From contig CM046341.1 of NCBI GenBank assembly GCA_025403435.1, positions 10,873,219 through 10,937,218 of the forward strand: a stretch of DNA of 64,000 bases. The letters are read 5' to 3'. The notes beneath the pieces were generated by a model. It ran no database searches. It was not told the origin of the DNA and saw only the letters and a program-made list of their open reading frames with translations. The position numbers and the translations under genes were made by a program. The DNA comes from Artocarpus heterophyllus. Taxonomy: Eukaryota; Streptophyta; Magnoliopsida; Rosales; Moraceae. Every line of letters starts with the position of its first letter. Position 1 is the first letter of the stretch. Of this stretch, positions 22,786-35,443 are shown piece after piece.

Positions 22786-24468
22786 TTGGAAAGCCTAATC
22801 CCCAAATTCGTATCGAAAGGAGCGAAGAAGAAAGAAGAAGAGAATCGCAACAATGGCAAAGCAAAAGCCCTCAGCCCTACTTCACCCCCTAAATCTCAGT
22901 TTGGGCATTTTTTTTCCAAAGTGGGGGTTTTAGCGTTTGGTTGATGGAACTAGATTATCTTTATTCGGAATAGGCTGAACCTAAATCCGGAATAAGGTCT
23001 CCTCAACCAGTACTTTACAAAGTGGCTATTTGGCTGAGTGGTTCTCACCATAAACTCAGTTATAAACCGTGTAAAGCTCTCAAGTGCTACAGTAATAATT
23101 AAAAAAAAATTGCTACAGTGTACAACTCTCATATGCTACAATAAAAGTGATTATAACCAACGGTTTTTACCACCCTTTCAAAAACCCTTAAAATTGATTG
23201 GAAGAAGACAACACTCCCCGTTCTTTGTTTTAATTAGAGGGTTAATTAGAAATTCAAATTTTTGTGAAAAAAAATTATAAATAAAGGTTTGAGTTGTGGT
23301 TTAAATTACTAAATCAAAAGAGCTCGTGCTTCTTAAAACATTAGAAATTTAATAACAACATCCTTATGTTATCCATAAGTCAGCTATAAAGAAATATAGA
23401 CCTTTAATTGTCAAAATTTATCTGACGACCGTTCAAAATATTAAAAAAAAAGGCATAAGTAAACATGATCAATAAAATAAAGTCAATATATATATATAAA
23501 TATATAAATTAAGTAAAAAGGTATGAAAACTATTTGTTTTTTCTAAACTTGAAATTTTAACAAAATTAGATCAAGTTATTTAAATTCTCAAAAGAAAATC
23601 TATAAAGAATACAAATTAAACTAAAACAGTAAAACCACGTTTTTTTTTTTTTTGGTCCCTTCCCCTACAAGCATTATCAACACCGCGATTTCAAAGGGGT
23701 CGTTGGAAGGTCAACGACAATGAGCTTATGCATGGGGCAGCATTGTTCGCGACGGGAAAGCATGGTGACAACGGGGAGCTCTGGGTCGAAAGAATGTGGT
23801 AAGTGACAGGGAGGACTCTGTCACCATAGAGGAGACTTCAAACACGACGGGACGATCCAGGGTATCACAATGAGATGGTGTGGGCTGCAACAGTACCTGT
23901 CACAACAACAAGGCATTGGGTCGCTGCACGGCTGCAGCTTGCGTGAAAGGCAGCACTGAATCTCAATGGTAGCAGTAGCTTGATGAGTGGGGGTGGGCGG
24001 CACCTATTAGGAAGGGGATTCTTTAGCGTTTGTATGTCAATGGTTTCTAAATGAATGCTTGAGATTAAAGCAAAAATTAGATGAAGGACAGAGCATTTTA
24101 GGTCAAAATTAGCTATCAGTACAGCAACGTTCACATAAAATTCATTGGTCAAAGGTGTGTTTTTTCATAGGGTTATACTTAAAAGCAAAATCTCCAACAG
24201 ATTGCAAATGACACTTAAAAGCTGCTTAAAGGAAGCTAGAAAAAGGTGATGAATTAAACAAAAAACAAAAGCTGCATTAGCTTATAAAGTCTTTGTAAAG
24301 TAAAACCTTTAACGTCTTTCTCAAAATTTGCCTGAAAGTGAGCACAAAAGCATGCAAGAATAAACCTCTTAAACCTTGTAAGATCAGTCAAAAATGGTGA
24401 ATGGTTTTACAAACTGCATTAAGATTGAGCACACGGGGAAGAACAAAAACTCATCAACGAGCTTTCTA
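22786..24468. other. Intergenic region upstream of the methyltransferase gene
   Basis: Holds the presumed methyltransferase promoter and 5' leader (22786-22900), a dispersed MITE-like repeat (23011-23170) and AT-rich DNA. A GC-richer unclassified stretch follows at 23650-24010. From about 24200 the sequence is the 3' flank of the DNA polymerase V gene. No gene is supported. Confidence 0.5.
23011..23170. repeat. Dispersed MITE-like repeat (GAGCTTTATACTGTAG family)
   Basis: Shares 'tatttggc', 'cagttataaac', 'taaagctctca' and 'ctacagtgta' with 2412-2520 in the same order. It is the clearest other copy. No terminal inverted repeat long enough to fix the ends is visible. Confidence 0.45.
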
Positions 24469-27400
24469 CTATAGCTTCTTAGTTTCAAGAAGCTTCTTTA
24501 AATTAAGAAATTGATCACCGAGTTGAGACTCACAGAGGGCTTGAGTATTTTCGTCCAAAGACTTCAGAAATGACTTGGCCAGCTTCAGGGTCGATACAGT
24601 CTGAAAGATCTTGCCACAAAATCTCCGCACTTCAGCCCTCCTTGACTGCTTTTCTGCCTTGTTTGTAACCAAGACTTCTATCAAGTGACACAACTTACTG
24701 AGATTGCTCTTTAAGATTTCTTTTAGCGCATCCTGGCCACTTCCATCAGCCTGACCTACCAGCTTCAATATTTCAGTTACCAAATCGAGCACTTCCACCC
24801 GCCGAAAGTCAAATCTCGTACTGCTACATTTCTCCAAGAGAAAGCCAAATAGCTGACGCCCAATCCACGGCCGCCTTCGGAATACTTCTTTGAAAAACTC
24901 GGGCTTGATTTGGGACTTCTTACAATCAAAATATTCTCCCAGAACACCCTGGAAGATATCAAAGACCCTTTGCAGCTCTGACTCAGGAAAATTTCTTGCA
25001 TCGATGATCTTCAGAATCCAAAAGGTGGAGTTCTCAGCAAGGGAAGCAATCATCTTCTGTCGGTTCCAGGAGGATTGCTGCTTCTTACCGGCAAGTTTCT
25101 TTCTCTTGATTGGTTTTGATGCCAACTTCAAACTCTTTTGCAACAAAGATTCAAGAGTAGAGAGTTGCATGTCTTCACCCTTAGGATAGTCCTTTGCTTT
25201 GAATATCTTCTTTTGAAGAATCCCCCATATTCGCTGCCCGAGCTGTTCACTACTTTCTGCGGTACTCGGGTTAACAAGTGCCTGTGCCAAGTTTGAATAC
25301 AACAAGAGAACCTGTGGCTTACCTGTTACACGAGGAAATGATAAAATAAAAAAGAACAAATCAAGAAAAGCCTTTTCTGCATTAGAAATAACAACTCGCC
25401 AATCATTCCTACATACTTTTATAACAACCCAGGATCTTTCCATTTATACTGCAAGTTAAGAGTATAAATCTCAGTTAAATATTGCATAATTCATGATTTA
25501 CCAATGACCAATCTTTTAAGTGATAAAATTTTAATTCCTCATACTTAAATGTATTTTTTTTACTGACCAAAGTGACAGCTAAACATAGTTTTGGTTGTAC
25601 TTTTAAGAGCTCTTGAACTATAAACTCCAACATCATATTCTTTCCATTACGCTATTAGCTTATACTTAAAGAATTCAGAGCTTGCCTGGATTTTCATGCA
25701 AGTATATTTCCAGCAATGAAAGTACACGAAGTTTGAATAGCACAAGTTGATACTGAGCAGTTTCACTCCCAGCCTGATTCTTTCTCTCTTTAAAGATCTG
25801 AGCAAGGTAATTATCCATTCGGAACATTGCCTCATCGTCCATTCCTCCGTCAGAATCATCTGAAGCTTCGGAAACCTCTTTGTCGACTTCGTCGACCCCA
25901 CCTACAGCCTCAGAGTCATCTGCCTGCTCCTCGCCTTCACCTGTTTCACCTGCCTCAGCTTTATCAATCACCTCGTCTTCTTCAATGTTGAGAAAATCTT
26001 CATCATCATCATCATCATCCTCTTCATCATCATTGTCACTCTCAGCAACCTGATGCCTAGCAGGTTTCAGGGACCTCTTAATTACACGCAACATTTGCAG
26101 CAGACCATCATCCGTGATATCATCACAAAAGTATTTGAAAACCTGCAATGACAAGTGGATGTCAGATTATAATCTATAACAATAAGTTGTTCCTCAGATG
26201 CCATCGCTTGGACAAATTAGCCACATTTGTTGAGATGGATTAGTGTAAACATAGAAGGAAGAAATTACAATACGTTCATTATTTGTGGTACCATGAAAAA
26301 CTGTAAAGAAAAACAATCACCAAATAAACTTCAAATAGGTAAATCCAGATTTGGCAAGGTTAGATGAATGGCAAAATTTGCTTGCAAGATAATTACAACT
26401 TACAGAAATCAGCAGCGGGGATTTGTTAGAAATCACAGCACAACAGCCCAAAACATAAGAAACTCATAAAAACGGAAATATCAAATAAAATTCCTTAGAG
26501 AATAATCATTAGTATTAACCTTTGAACTAGAACTACTTAAAAGCCAAGGAGTACAGCCCATGAATTCTGACCTGCTCAATAGCAGTTCGCATAGGAGCTG
26601 ATGACTGTGGCAACAATGAGAGCAGCGTGTCCACCAGAACATCTATTACCGCAGGTGCACCATCCTCGGCGTCATCTTCTCCAGAGGATTCAAGAAGATC
26701 AGGTATAGGGTAAGCTTTCCTACAGCATATGATTAGCTCGGAGGCAGCTTCTGAGAACTCCCTTGGTCGAAGAAGCATTTGCAAAAGCAACTGGATGAGC
26801 AAGTATCGTAACGCATGCAATCGATTTGTGTCATTGCCCAGTCCAGAATTCCTCTCCTGCCACGTAAAGCATTTTTAAGAGATGTATCTTATGTTAGATG
26901 ACACACTCAACGAAATATGTAGTAGTAACAAAAGAAGTGACTCAATGTCAACGATAAATTGTCTATTGCCTACAAAGAAGAGGCCTCTGATAAGGTAATT
27001 CAATTTAAGAGAACCCAAGATCACCACCCGGCATCTAAGTTAAGCTTTAAAAAGAAGGAACCTCTCTAGACAGCGAAGTTTCTATAGCTTGCACTTTTTT
27101 AAATACATCTTCCTCGTCTTCCAAAGGTCGAAAGAGAGAGATCGAAGGAATGTTGCGTAAAGTGCTGAGGAATCGCATGAAGTATGAACCAAGATCATTT
27201 AGCTCAAGACCGTTTCCCAATGCACGTGGCTCCTCTCCCTTTTGAGTAGTTGCCAACAACTGCTGAAGTTGCTCGATGCATATCCTGCAAAGAGCACTGG
27301 AAGTGGCCGCTTTTGGCCACCTAAATTTCTCTTGTAACTCGAATGACGTTACTTCAGTCCCAAGAGATGCAGTGAACACGCCCTGTATAGCTAGAAACTT

Positions 27401-30400
27401 CAAAATCTCTTTTTGAATTCGGAATTTTGCTTCAAGATCAAGCGTTAAGTATTTCAGAATACTGGGCAAGGATTCAACAATCCAAGTTTTCAAAACATCA
27501 GAATTTCCCATCGTTCCAACTAATTCTTTGTCTTCATTTGAACCTATCTCCGAGTTGTCATCTGTCGTTTGGCTCTGATCAGAAGGTTCCTCCATAGGAT
27601 GACTTTCATCCACAAACATGTCCTGCAAGTTCTGAATAAACAGCATGCAACCAGATTCTGTTTTGAAACCTGCCATAAGATCCTTAACTGTTTTTGTCCG
27701 TGTGATGGAATCAAACTTTCCATTACTGTGTTTTTGCAAAGCAACAATAACATTCACCGTTTTTACATCATCATGCTTCGCCCAATCGGACAACTCTTTA
27801 AGAAAATGTTGTGCAACTTTATAAAGCCATGAGTCCTTTGTAGACAGTATATCCATCAGGCACCGAACAAGTTTGTTTGACAAAACAATCGGAACAAAAG
27901 ATGCAGGTAGTCTTGGCAAGAGAAGAAGCAAAACATCAAATGCCACGTGCTTACGGTCGTGAGATGACAGAAGAAGAGATCCTTCAACAATTACTTCAAT
28001 AAAGCATTGCAAGTTCTTCGCAATATCTTCCTCAGAAGAGCTAGACTTGCGGTTTTTCTTGTGCTTCTTCAACGAACTTGAAATGGACGCTACATCCTCA
28101 GCTTGCAAAAGAACATCAGGCAAAAGTATATTTACCAGTATAGGCCATACACTGTGAACTCGAGGCTGGCAGAAGGTTGATTCCTGTTATTGAGAAAAAA
28201 CCGAATGCTTGAGAAAATATGTTTTCTTTATATTATTATCCATAGAAATGCGTCTGGCACTTACAAAGGAATAAACATTCAGGCACATAGTGTTACCTTC
28301 AAACAAGTACCAAGAGAGGATAGATGGTCAGCAGAAAAAAGTCCGTTGGGAGAGAACGGGTTTGGCAAAAGTTTTCCAAACACATCATTGTCAACGGATA
28401 TCTTTTCCCGAATTCTTAGGGCCAAAACTAAAGCATCAGGATTCCCAACTTCTGTAGCTTCTACAAACCACTTAGCAAGAGCTGCGGCTTCTAGCACGTC
28501 ATTCAACACGGCTTCTGCGGGCAACTGCAACAACAGACACCATGTTATCAGAATTAGGACATAAAATAATAAACAAAATAAAATAGAATGTGGAGAGTTA
28601 CCCTCCGGTGACATAAAGAAAAATAATAGTTACCCTCAGGTGACATAAAGAAAAATAACTCACAAAAAGAGCACTAAAGACAATCCCTCCATCCTCTTTC
28701 AGAACAAAATGGGCTTATAAATGCAGCAGAAAGGTTTGACAGTTAAAATAAGCACCCTAATGAAGATATATGATAAGCCTCTGGTGAGGTTCACTAATCA
28801 ACCTATGCACAGCTCAAAAAGATTGGTTATTGTCTGTTAAGGATATTTTTGAAGCAAAGTATTTTTACTTAGGCTTCCTTGTGGGTGTCAACCGACAAAG
28901 CCTTCAACACTTTTCCATTTTCTTTGATTATTTTCAATTCGAAAGATGAAATGGGGTGATTAGATGTGATGTATTTGGGAATTACTTGATTGTTTTTGGT
29001 TTTTTGTTTTTTCATGTTGTTTCTTTCCTTTTTTTGTTTGAATATCGAGGACGTCTTGGTGTCCTTCCTTTGTACCATTTTCAGCATCAGTAAAAGACAT
29101 TTCTTATCCCCCAACCAACCAAAAAAAAAAAAAGAGGAGGAAGTTACTGGTTACGTCAATTTTCAGTTTTCACACACCCTCTCCTCAACTCCAATGACTC
29201 TTCAGGGACCAAATCACAATCAAGGAGGGCAATTATACTAAAATACAACAAAATCTTCCTCAATTTTGACGAACAAGAATCTAAATAAAGGCCTAGAAAC
29301 TTTCGTAAAACCAGATTTCAGCCTACCAGGTATCTTTACCTCTTCAATCAAGTCTAAAATGACCGATACAGCAGGCTCTTGCAAGTATCTCTTCTTGGCT
29401 GCAAGGGAGATAATACAACTGGTGAATTCTGTTATGTAGGGTGTGTTTTGATTGCGATTCCATTCATCAGCAAGTCTTCCAGACCGAGCAAGAGCACCAT
29501 AAGCAAATAAGCGACCCAAAAGACAATCCTTTTGTTCCTGCAATGGCAAAAGGGAATCATTGTTAGAAATTCGATCATTAAAGGCCTTGATTTAGTCATA
29601 ATCCGTGAAATATTCTAGGGATTGTTTTCTATGTAAATATAGATAGTAAGAGCTGTAAAGATCAGGAGAAAGTAGGAAGGTAGAAGCTGTCAAATATTAG
29701 CTTTAATTAGTTTCTTTTTCACTGTAATTTCTCTCTATATAAAAGAGAACCTTGTACTCATTCAAATATAAGACATATTTTATCTTCATTATTTTTAAGT
29801 TGGCATCAAAGCCATTTGTGTCTTAACCCTAAAACACAGCAGCCCCAAAACTGACGTAGCCATGTCAAAAGTCACGTTCGAAATCACTCCAACACCTGCC
29901 ACTGCCACTCCAGAAAAAAGTCCAAAACCCTACAACACCACTCCAACTCTCATTTGTCCAAATCACCACCATCCGCCTAAATGGTGACAACTTCCTCCGG
30001 TGGTCACAATAAGTCCGGATGTATATTCGTGGGCAAGGAAAAATCGGTTACATCACGGGTGACAAGAAGGCTCCCGTTGTTAATGATCTGCTGTATGCCA
30101 CTTGGGATGCTGAAAACTCCATGGTTATGACACGGCTGGTCAATTCCATGGAAGAGGACATAAGCTCCAATTACATGTGCGCAAAAGAGTTGTGGGATAA
30201 TGTTAGTCAGATGTATTATGACCTGGGCAACCAATCTCAAGTTTTTGAATTGACTCTAAAATTGGAGGAGATTTGTCAAGGAGATAATTCCGTTACCAAA
30301 CATTTCCATCTGTTGAAAAGGTTGTGGCAGGATATTGGCCTCTTCAACACATACGAATGGAAATCCGCTGATGACTACAACCACCACAAGAAAACCGTGG

Positions 30401-33400
30401 AAGACAGCCATATTTACAAATTTCTTGCTGGCCTCAACGTTGAGTTTGATGAAGTACGAGGAAGGATTATTGGCAAACCTCCTCTCCCATCCACTGGCAA
30501 AGTATTTGCCGAAGTTGGAAGGGAAGAAAGCCGAAGGAATGTCATGCTCAAAAAAAGGAGTACTAGTGAGTCAATTGAAAACTCTGCCCTATTTAGTGAT
30601 GTTACAGCCCACAAGGCAGCAAATTACCAGCGCAAGTCTGATGATAAGCCACGGGTCTGGTGCGATTTTTGCAACATGCCTCGCCATACACATGAGACAT
30701 TGGAAAATTCATGGCAAACCTGCTAACTGGAAGAGCAGTAAGCAAGGAGAGAGAAATCATGGAATTTCTACTGCCAATGAAGCTAACTTAGGCCCCTTCA
30801 ACAAAGAGCAGATTGATCAACTTTTGAAGCTGATAAAATCCAACTCCTCGTCTGGTATTCCTAGTGTTTCTTTGGCACAGACAGGTAGAAATCCTAAAGC
30901 TTTTTCTTGTTCAAACTCCTCTCTGTGGATAATAGATTCCGGAGCCTCAGATCACATGACTAGTTTTTCTCATTTATTTAATACCTATTCCCCTTGTTCT
31001 TGAAATGAAAAAATTAGAATTGCCGATGGTAGTTTTTCACCTATTGCAAGAAAAGGACTTATTAAATTGACTAAGAAAATTAATCTCAATAATGTTCTTC
31101 ATGTCCCTAAATTAGCCTGCAATCTTTTGTCTATTAGTAACTATCTAAAGATTCTAATTGTCGTATCACCTTTTTTGAATCACATTGTGAATTTCAGGAC
31201 CAGTACTCAGGGATGATGATTGGATGTGCTAGGATGATTGAAGGTCTTTACCACTTTGATGAAATATCTATCAGTAATAAAAAAGCTCAGAGCTTTAATA
31301 GTGCTAGTTCAATTTTTGTTCACGAAAATAATGTTGTGGCACCGTAGACTAGGACATCCTAGTTTTTTTAATCTGAAACACTTATTTCCAGAATTATTTA
31401 AAGGGATTGATTGTTCTTTTTTTCGTTGTGAAAGTTGTATTTTTGCAAAAAACCATTGTTCCTTTATTTGCCAAAAAATTACCAGGCCTCCAAACCTTTT
31501 CATCTGATTCATAGTGATGTTTGGGGTCCTTCTAAAGTTATTACTCTTTATGGTAAAAGGTGGTTTGTTACATTTATTGACGACCACACACGTGTATGTT
31601 GGATTTATCTTATGAATAAAAAATCTGACGTGGAAAATTTATTCAAAAATTTTTACACTTTGATTGAAAACCAATTTCAAACCAAGATTAGTATTTTACA
31701 TTCTGACAATGGAACAGAATATTTTAATAAGCACTTAGGCGATTTTTTGAAAGAGAGGGATTTTCCATCACTCTACGTGTCGGGATACCCCTCAACAAAA
31801 TGGCATTGCAGAACGAAAAAATAAACATTTACTTGAAGTAGCACGTGCCATAATGTTTTACATGCACGTTCCTAAATATTTATGGGGTGAAGCAGTGTTA
31901 ACAGCTGCTTATTTGATAAACAGGATGCCTACTAAGGTGTTAACATACAAAACACCACTTAATTGCCTAAAAAGTTTTTTTCCTGGAATAAGGTTGTTTT
32001 CTGACTTACCTGTCAAAGTTTTTGGATGTACCGTCTACGTCCATGTTCCGTGCCAATTTCGTTCAAAACTTGACCCACATGCTATAAAATGTGTTTTTTT
32101 GGGTTATTCATCAAACAAAAAGGGGTACAAGTGTTTTGACCCTCAATCAAAAATTCCATGTGAGTATGGATGTGTTGTTTTTAGAAACAAAACGCTATTT
32201 CACTAAAAATTCTCTTCAAGGGGAGACAAGTGAAGTAGAAGACAATTTTTGGGACATTTCTATCCCACTCCCCAATGTTATTTGTCCTATACAAAAACCA
32301 CACATTTCTGAGAGTAGTCACTTAGGAAATCCAAATCCAAGTGCTTCTGATAATAATCGCTTAGGAGAACCAGGTTCTTTGGTGCCTAGAGAAGGAAATT
32401 CTCGTTTAGGGGGAGAAGTACTACAAAATAATCAACGTGATCTGAATTCTGAGCTTCAGGTTTATACTAGGAAGAGATTTCATCTGAGAAATAAAGACTC
32501 GAACGTCAATCCTGCACAAAACCAATCTGAAGATCTGAGTTCTGGCACCGACACTTCAGGTAATCCTATCCCAACTCCACCTTTAATTCCTTCCACTGTG
32601 TCCAACAATTCACCTATTATTCCTGACCTTGATATTCCCATAGCATTTAGAAAAGGTGTCCGAAATTGCACTCAACATCCTATTGCAAAATATCTTTCCT
32701 ATCATAGACTGTCAAAAAACCATAAAGCTTTCACATCTAGGATTTCACACTTGTTTGTTCCAAGGAATATACAGGAAGCATTGGATGATCCGAATTGGAA
32801 ATTAGCAGTCATGGAGGAGATGAATGCTCTAAGGAGAAGTGGTACTTGCCAGATAGTTGATCTACCGAACGGCAAGAAAATAGTTGGGTGTAAATGGGTG
32901 TTTACGATAAAATGTAAAGCTGATGGAAGCGTTGAGAGGTACAAGGCTCCTATTGCTAAAATAAATTCTATTAGAGTTCTATTGTCTCTTGCAGTGAATT
33001 CAGATTGGCCTCTACATCAACTTGACGTTAAAAATGCATTTCCCAATGGTGATCTGGAAGAGGTGTACATGAGCCTACCGCCAGGATTTGAAAAGAGACT
33101 TGGTAGTGACAAAGTGTGCAAATTACATAAGTCACTACATGGACTCAAACAATCACCAAGAGCGTGGTTTGACCGCTTTGGAAAGACAGTTATCAGTTAT
33201 GGCTTCTTGCAGAATCAAGCAGATCACACAGTATTTTATAAACATTCAAAAGACCATAAAGTTGCAATTTTGATTGTTTATGTTGATGACATTATTTTAA
33301 CTGGTGATGATGAAACAAAACTAGCTACTCTAAAGAAGAGACTGGCAAAGGAGTTTCAAATTAAGGACTTGGGAATCCTCAGCTATTTCCTTGGAATGGA

Positions 33401-35443
33401 ATTTGCAAGATCCAAGGAAGGCATATTTGTTAATCAGAGAAAATATGTTCTTGATCTCCTTGGAGAAATAGGTCTACACTCACCAGGGGCAGAGCATTTC
33501 GAGGCTGTCTATAGGATCTTAAGATATTTGAAAGGAACTCCAGGAAGAGGCTTGATGTTCAAGAAACATGGACATCTTCAAGTAGAAGTCTACACAGACG
33601 CGGACTGGGCAGGAAGTGTTACAGACAGAAGATCAACGTCTAGATACTATTCCTTTATTGGAGGGAACCTAGTTACATGGCGGAGTAAAAAGCAGAGTGT
33701 GGTAGCTAGAAGTAGTGTTGAAGCAGAATTCAGCGCCGTTGCCCATGGAATCTGTGAGGTGATGTGGATCAAAAGGATTCTTGAAGAATTGAAGTTTTCT
33801 TGCTCAACCCCAATGAAGGTCTATTGTGACAACAAAGCTGCTATTGCTATAGCACATAATCCAGTTCTTCGTGATCGCACAAAACATATAGAAGTGGATA
33901 AACATTTCATTAAAGTGAAACTCAATGCTGGAATAATATGCATGCAATATCTTCCAACAGATGAACAATTAGCTGATGTACTAACAAAGGGACTGCACAA
34001 AAAGCAATTTGGAAAGCTAACTAGCAAGCTGGCTATGGAAAATATCTTCAAACCAGCTTGAGGGGGAGTGTTTGAAATTCGATCATTAAAGGCCTCGATT
34101 TAGTCATAATCCGTGAGATATTCTAGGGATTGTTTTCTATGTAAATATAGATAGTAAGAGCTATAAAGATCAGGACAAAGTAGGAAAATAGAAGCTGTCA
34201 AATATTAGCTTTAATTAGTTTCTTTTTTCACTGTAATTTCTGTCTATATAAAAGAGAACCTTGTACTCATTCAAATATAAGACATTTTATCTTCATTATT
34301 TTTAAGTATCATACATGGGGAGAACAGAGAAGCACCAAAGAATCTAATGAAACAAATATAAAAGGTCTTGCCTACCTGGCCCTTCATTGAAGAAGTTATC
34401 TCAAGCAAATCAACTATGAGTTTCAAAAGCGAGTCCACTTTGATGTTGGGTATGGTTGCTACCAACAAAGTCAAACCTAATGCAAAGCCTTGTCTCGCAC
34501 ACTGCAAAAATGATGCGTGTAAGAGTTCACTAATATCAAAATATCGATATCCTTGTTTATGTAAATAGAAATGAAATATCATGCACAAATCAAACTCCGA
34601 GAATTATAGGATCCTTGGGAAATCCATTATGTTCTATCCGTTTAATGTATGTTCAAAGTATACCAGGACTAATGGTTTTCCGAACATAACTTGGAATTAT
34701 AGCAATAAACAAAAACAGTAACTTCTTATATGGAGAAGAGAACAACTCAACATTCATAGTCTTATACAAGTACGACAAGTCAGACATATGCTTTAAACAA
34801 AAACAATGATAACTACAAGAAGATAAAAGATAATCATTCAACACACCTCTCTTGATGAAGAAACACCACGAATAAGCCTGCGGACTGCATATCTCAGAGA
34901 TGGTGCACACTCATTTAAGCCATCATCCTTTTCAGCTTCCAACTTCAATCCTCCTTCAATTGAATCCTTATTCTCCAGTTTGTCATACACTTTCTGAACT
35001 TCCTGCAACTCTGTTACCAAAGCTTCTGCTGCTGCCTCTCTTACAGAAGCATCAAAAGACGCCAAGTCCTTGAAAATACCAATGTGGAACTCGGGCAGAA
35101 TGCTACTGGCTGAGGATCCAACTGTAGATGTAGCGGTGGATGCCTGAATATTGTCATTCTTTGATTCAACATCCACTTTTTGGGGCTTTGATTCGTCGTT
35201 CTCCAAGGCCGAACGACGCCTCTCCTTGTCCAATGCTTTCCTCTTTTTTCTTCTCTCCATGGGTTTAATGAAATCAGGAACAACAGAAGGTCCAGCTTCC
35301 TCATCTACCACTGATTCTTCTTCCTTGCCTTTTTCCCTCTTTATTTTCTTTTTCAATTTGTTACTCGAGACAACCTCACTCGCATGCACTTCTAACTGAC
35401 CCTCTTCAACTTCTACAGATTCTGAGCTCCTCTTTTTACCCAT
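24469..35443 (-). CDS. DNA polymerase V / MYB-binding protein 1A-like nucleolar protein
   Basis: Eight exons join in phase on the minus strand: 34847-35443, 34376-34501, 29340-29537, 28297-28524, 27062-28183, 26572-26856, 25686-26142 and 24469-25322. They total 1288 residues, a usual length for plant members. The family (yeast Pol5, animal MYBBP1A) is nucleolar and acts in rDNA transcription and ribosome assembly; it is not a working DNA polymerase. Visible are a Lys-rich nuclear-localisation-like N-terminus ('KKKIKREKGK', 31-40), 'LPEFHIGIFKDLASFD', armadillo-like helical repeats, a strongly acidic run (about 889-902) and a basic C-terminal part ('KPIKRKKLAGKK'). Intron 2 (29538-34375) hosts a complete antisense copia element. 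Intron 7 (25323-25685) uses a GC donor, with AG|GC at 25686/25685. The ATG at 35441-35443 starts the frame. Confidence 0.92.
28596..28659. repeat. 32-bp tandem duplication in intron 3 of the polymerase-V-like gene
   Basis: The phrase 'agttaccctcMggtgacat' followed by 'aaagaaaaata' occurs twice with a period of 32 bp, starting at 28596 and 28628. The copies differ by one base in the compared part. It lies in the intron between exons 3 and 4. Confidence 0.8.
29561..29800 (+). repeat. 5' LTR of copia-2
   Basis: 240 bp. A TATA-like box, 'ctatataaaag', lies at about 29733-29743 and a primer-binding site follows directly. Edges are set by the target-site duplication and by the end of identity with the 3' LTR. 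Confidence 0.93.
29862..34061 (+). pseudogene. Defective gag-pol of copia-2
   Basis: Gag starts at the ATG at 29862 but is interrupted by a frame change and a TAA before 'RMYIRGQGKIGYITG' (from about 30013). The gag body runs to 30726. The protease motif 'WIIDSGASDHMT' is in another frame (to 31003). Integrase pieces lie at 31238-32206 ('LWHRRLGHPS', 'FIDDHTRVCWIYL', 'HSDNGTEYF'). A long open frame (32091-34061) holds the reverse transcriptase and RNase H, including the 'YVDDIILTGDD' active site and 'DADWAGSVTDRRSTS'. Within that frame two conserved stretches are missing without breaking it: after 'VERYKA' (about 32947) and after 'LLGEIGLHSPG' (about 33488). The element cannot be autonomous. 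Confidence 0.88.
34069..34307 (+). repeat. 3' LTR of copia-2
   Basis: 239 bp, directly after the polypurine tract and directly before the ATCAT target duplication. Nearly identical to 29561-29800. Confidence 0.93.

Larger units (their letters stand above)
29561..34307 (+). mobile_element. Ty1/copia LTR retrotransposon in an intron (copia-2)
   Basis: A complete insertion of 4747 bp. LTRs at 29561-29800 and 34069-34307 start TGTT and end AAGT, and differ by roughly eight substitutions and two small indels. The target-site duplication is ATCAT (29556-29560 and 34308-34312). The primer-binding site 'TGGCATCAAAGCC' starts at 29801 and resembles the initiator-Met-tRNA type. A polypurine tract, 'AGGGGGAG', ends at 34068. 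It reads on the plus strand, opposite to its host gene. Without it and one copy of the duplication, intron 2 of the host would be only 86 bp. Confidence 0.95.

Noticed and set aside
20435..22864. Plus- and minus-strand frames overlapping the methyltransferase exons
   Set aside because: Wrong frame or strand, and they cross the defined introns.
23821..24152. Minus-strand frames in a GC-richer patch
   Set aside because: No family resemblance and no splice context.
25323..25443. Extension of the last polymerase-V exon upstream to an ATG at 25443
   Set aside because: Intron sequence: the family alignment resumes only at the AG acceptor at 25323, so this ATG is not a gene start.
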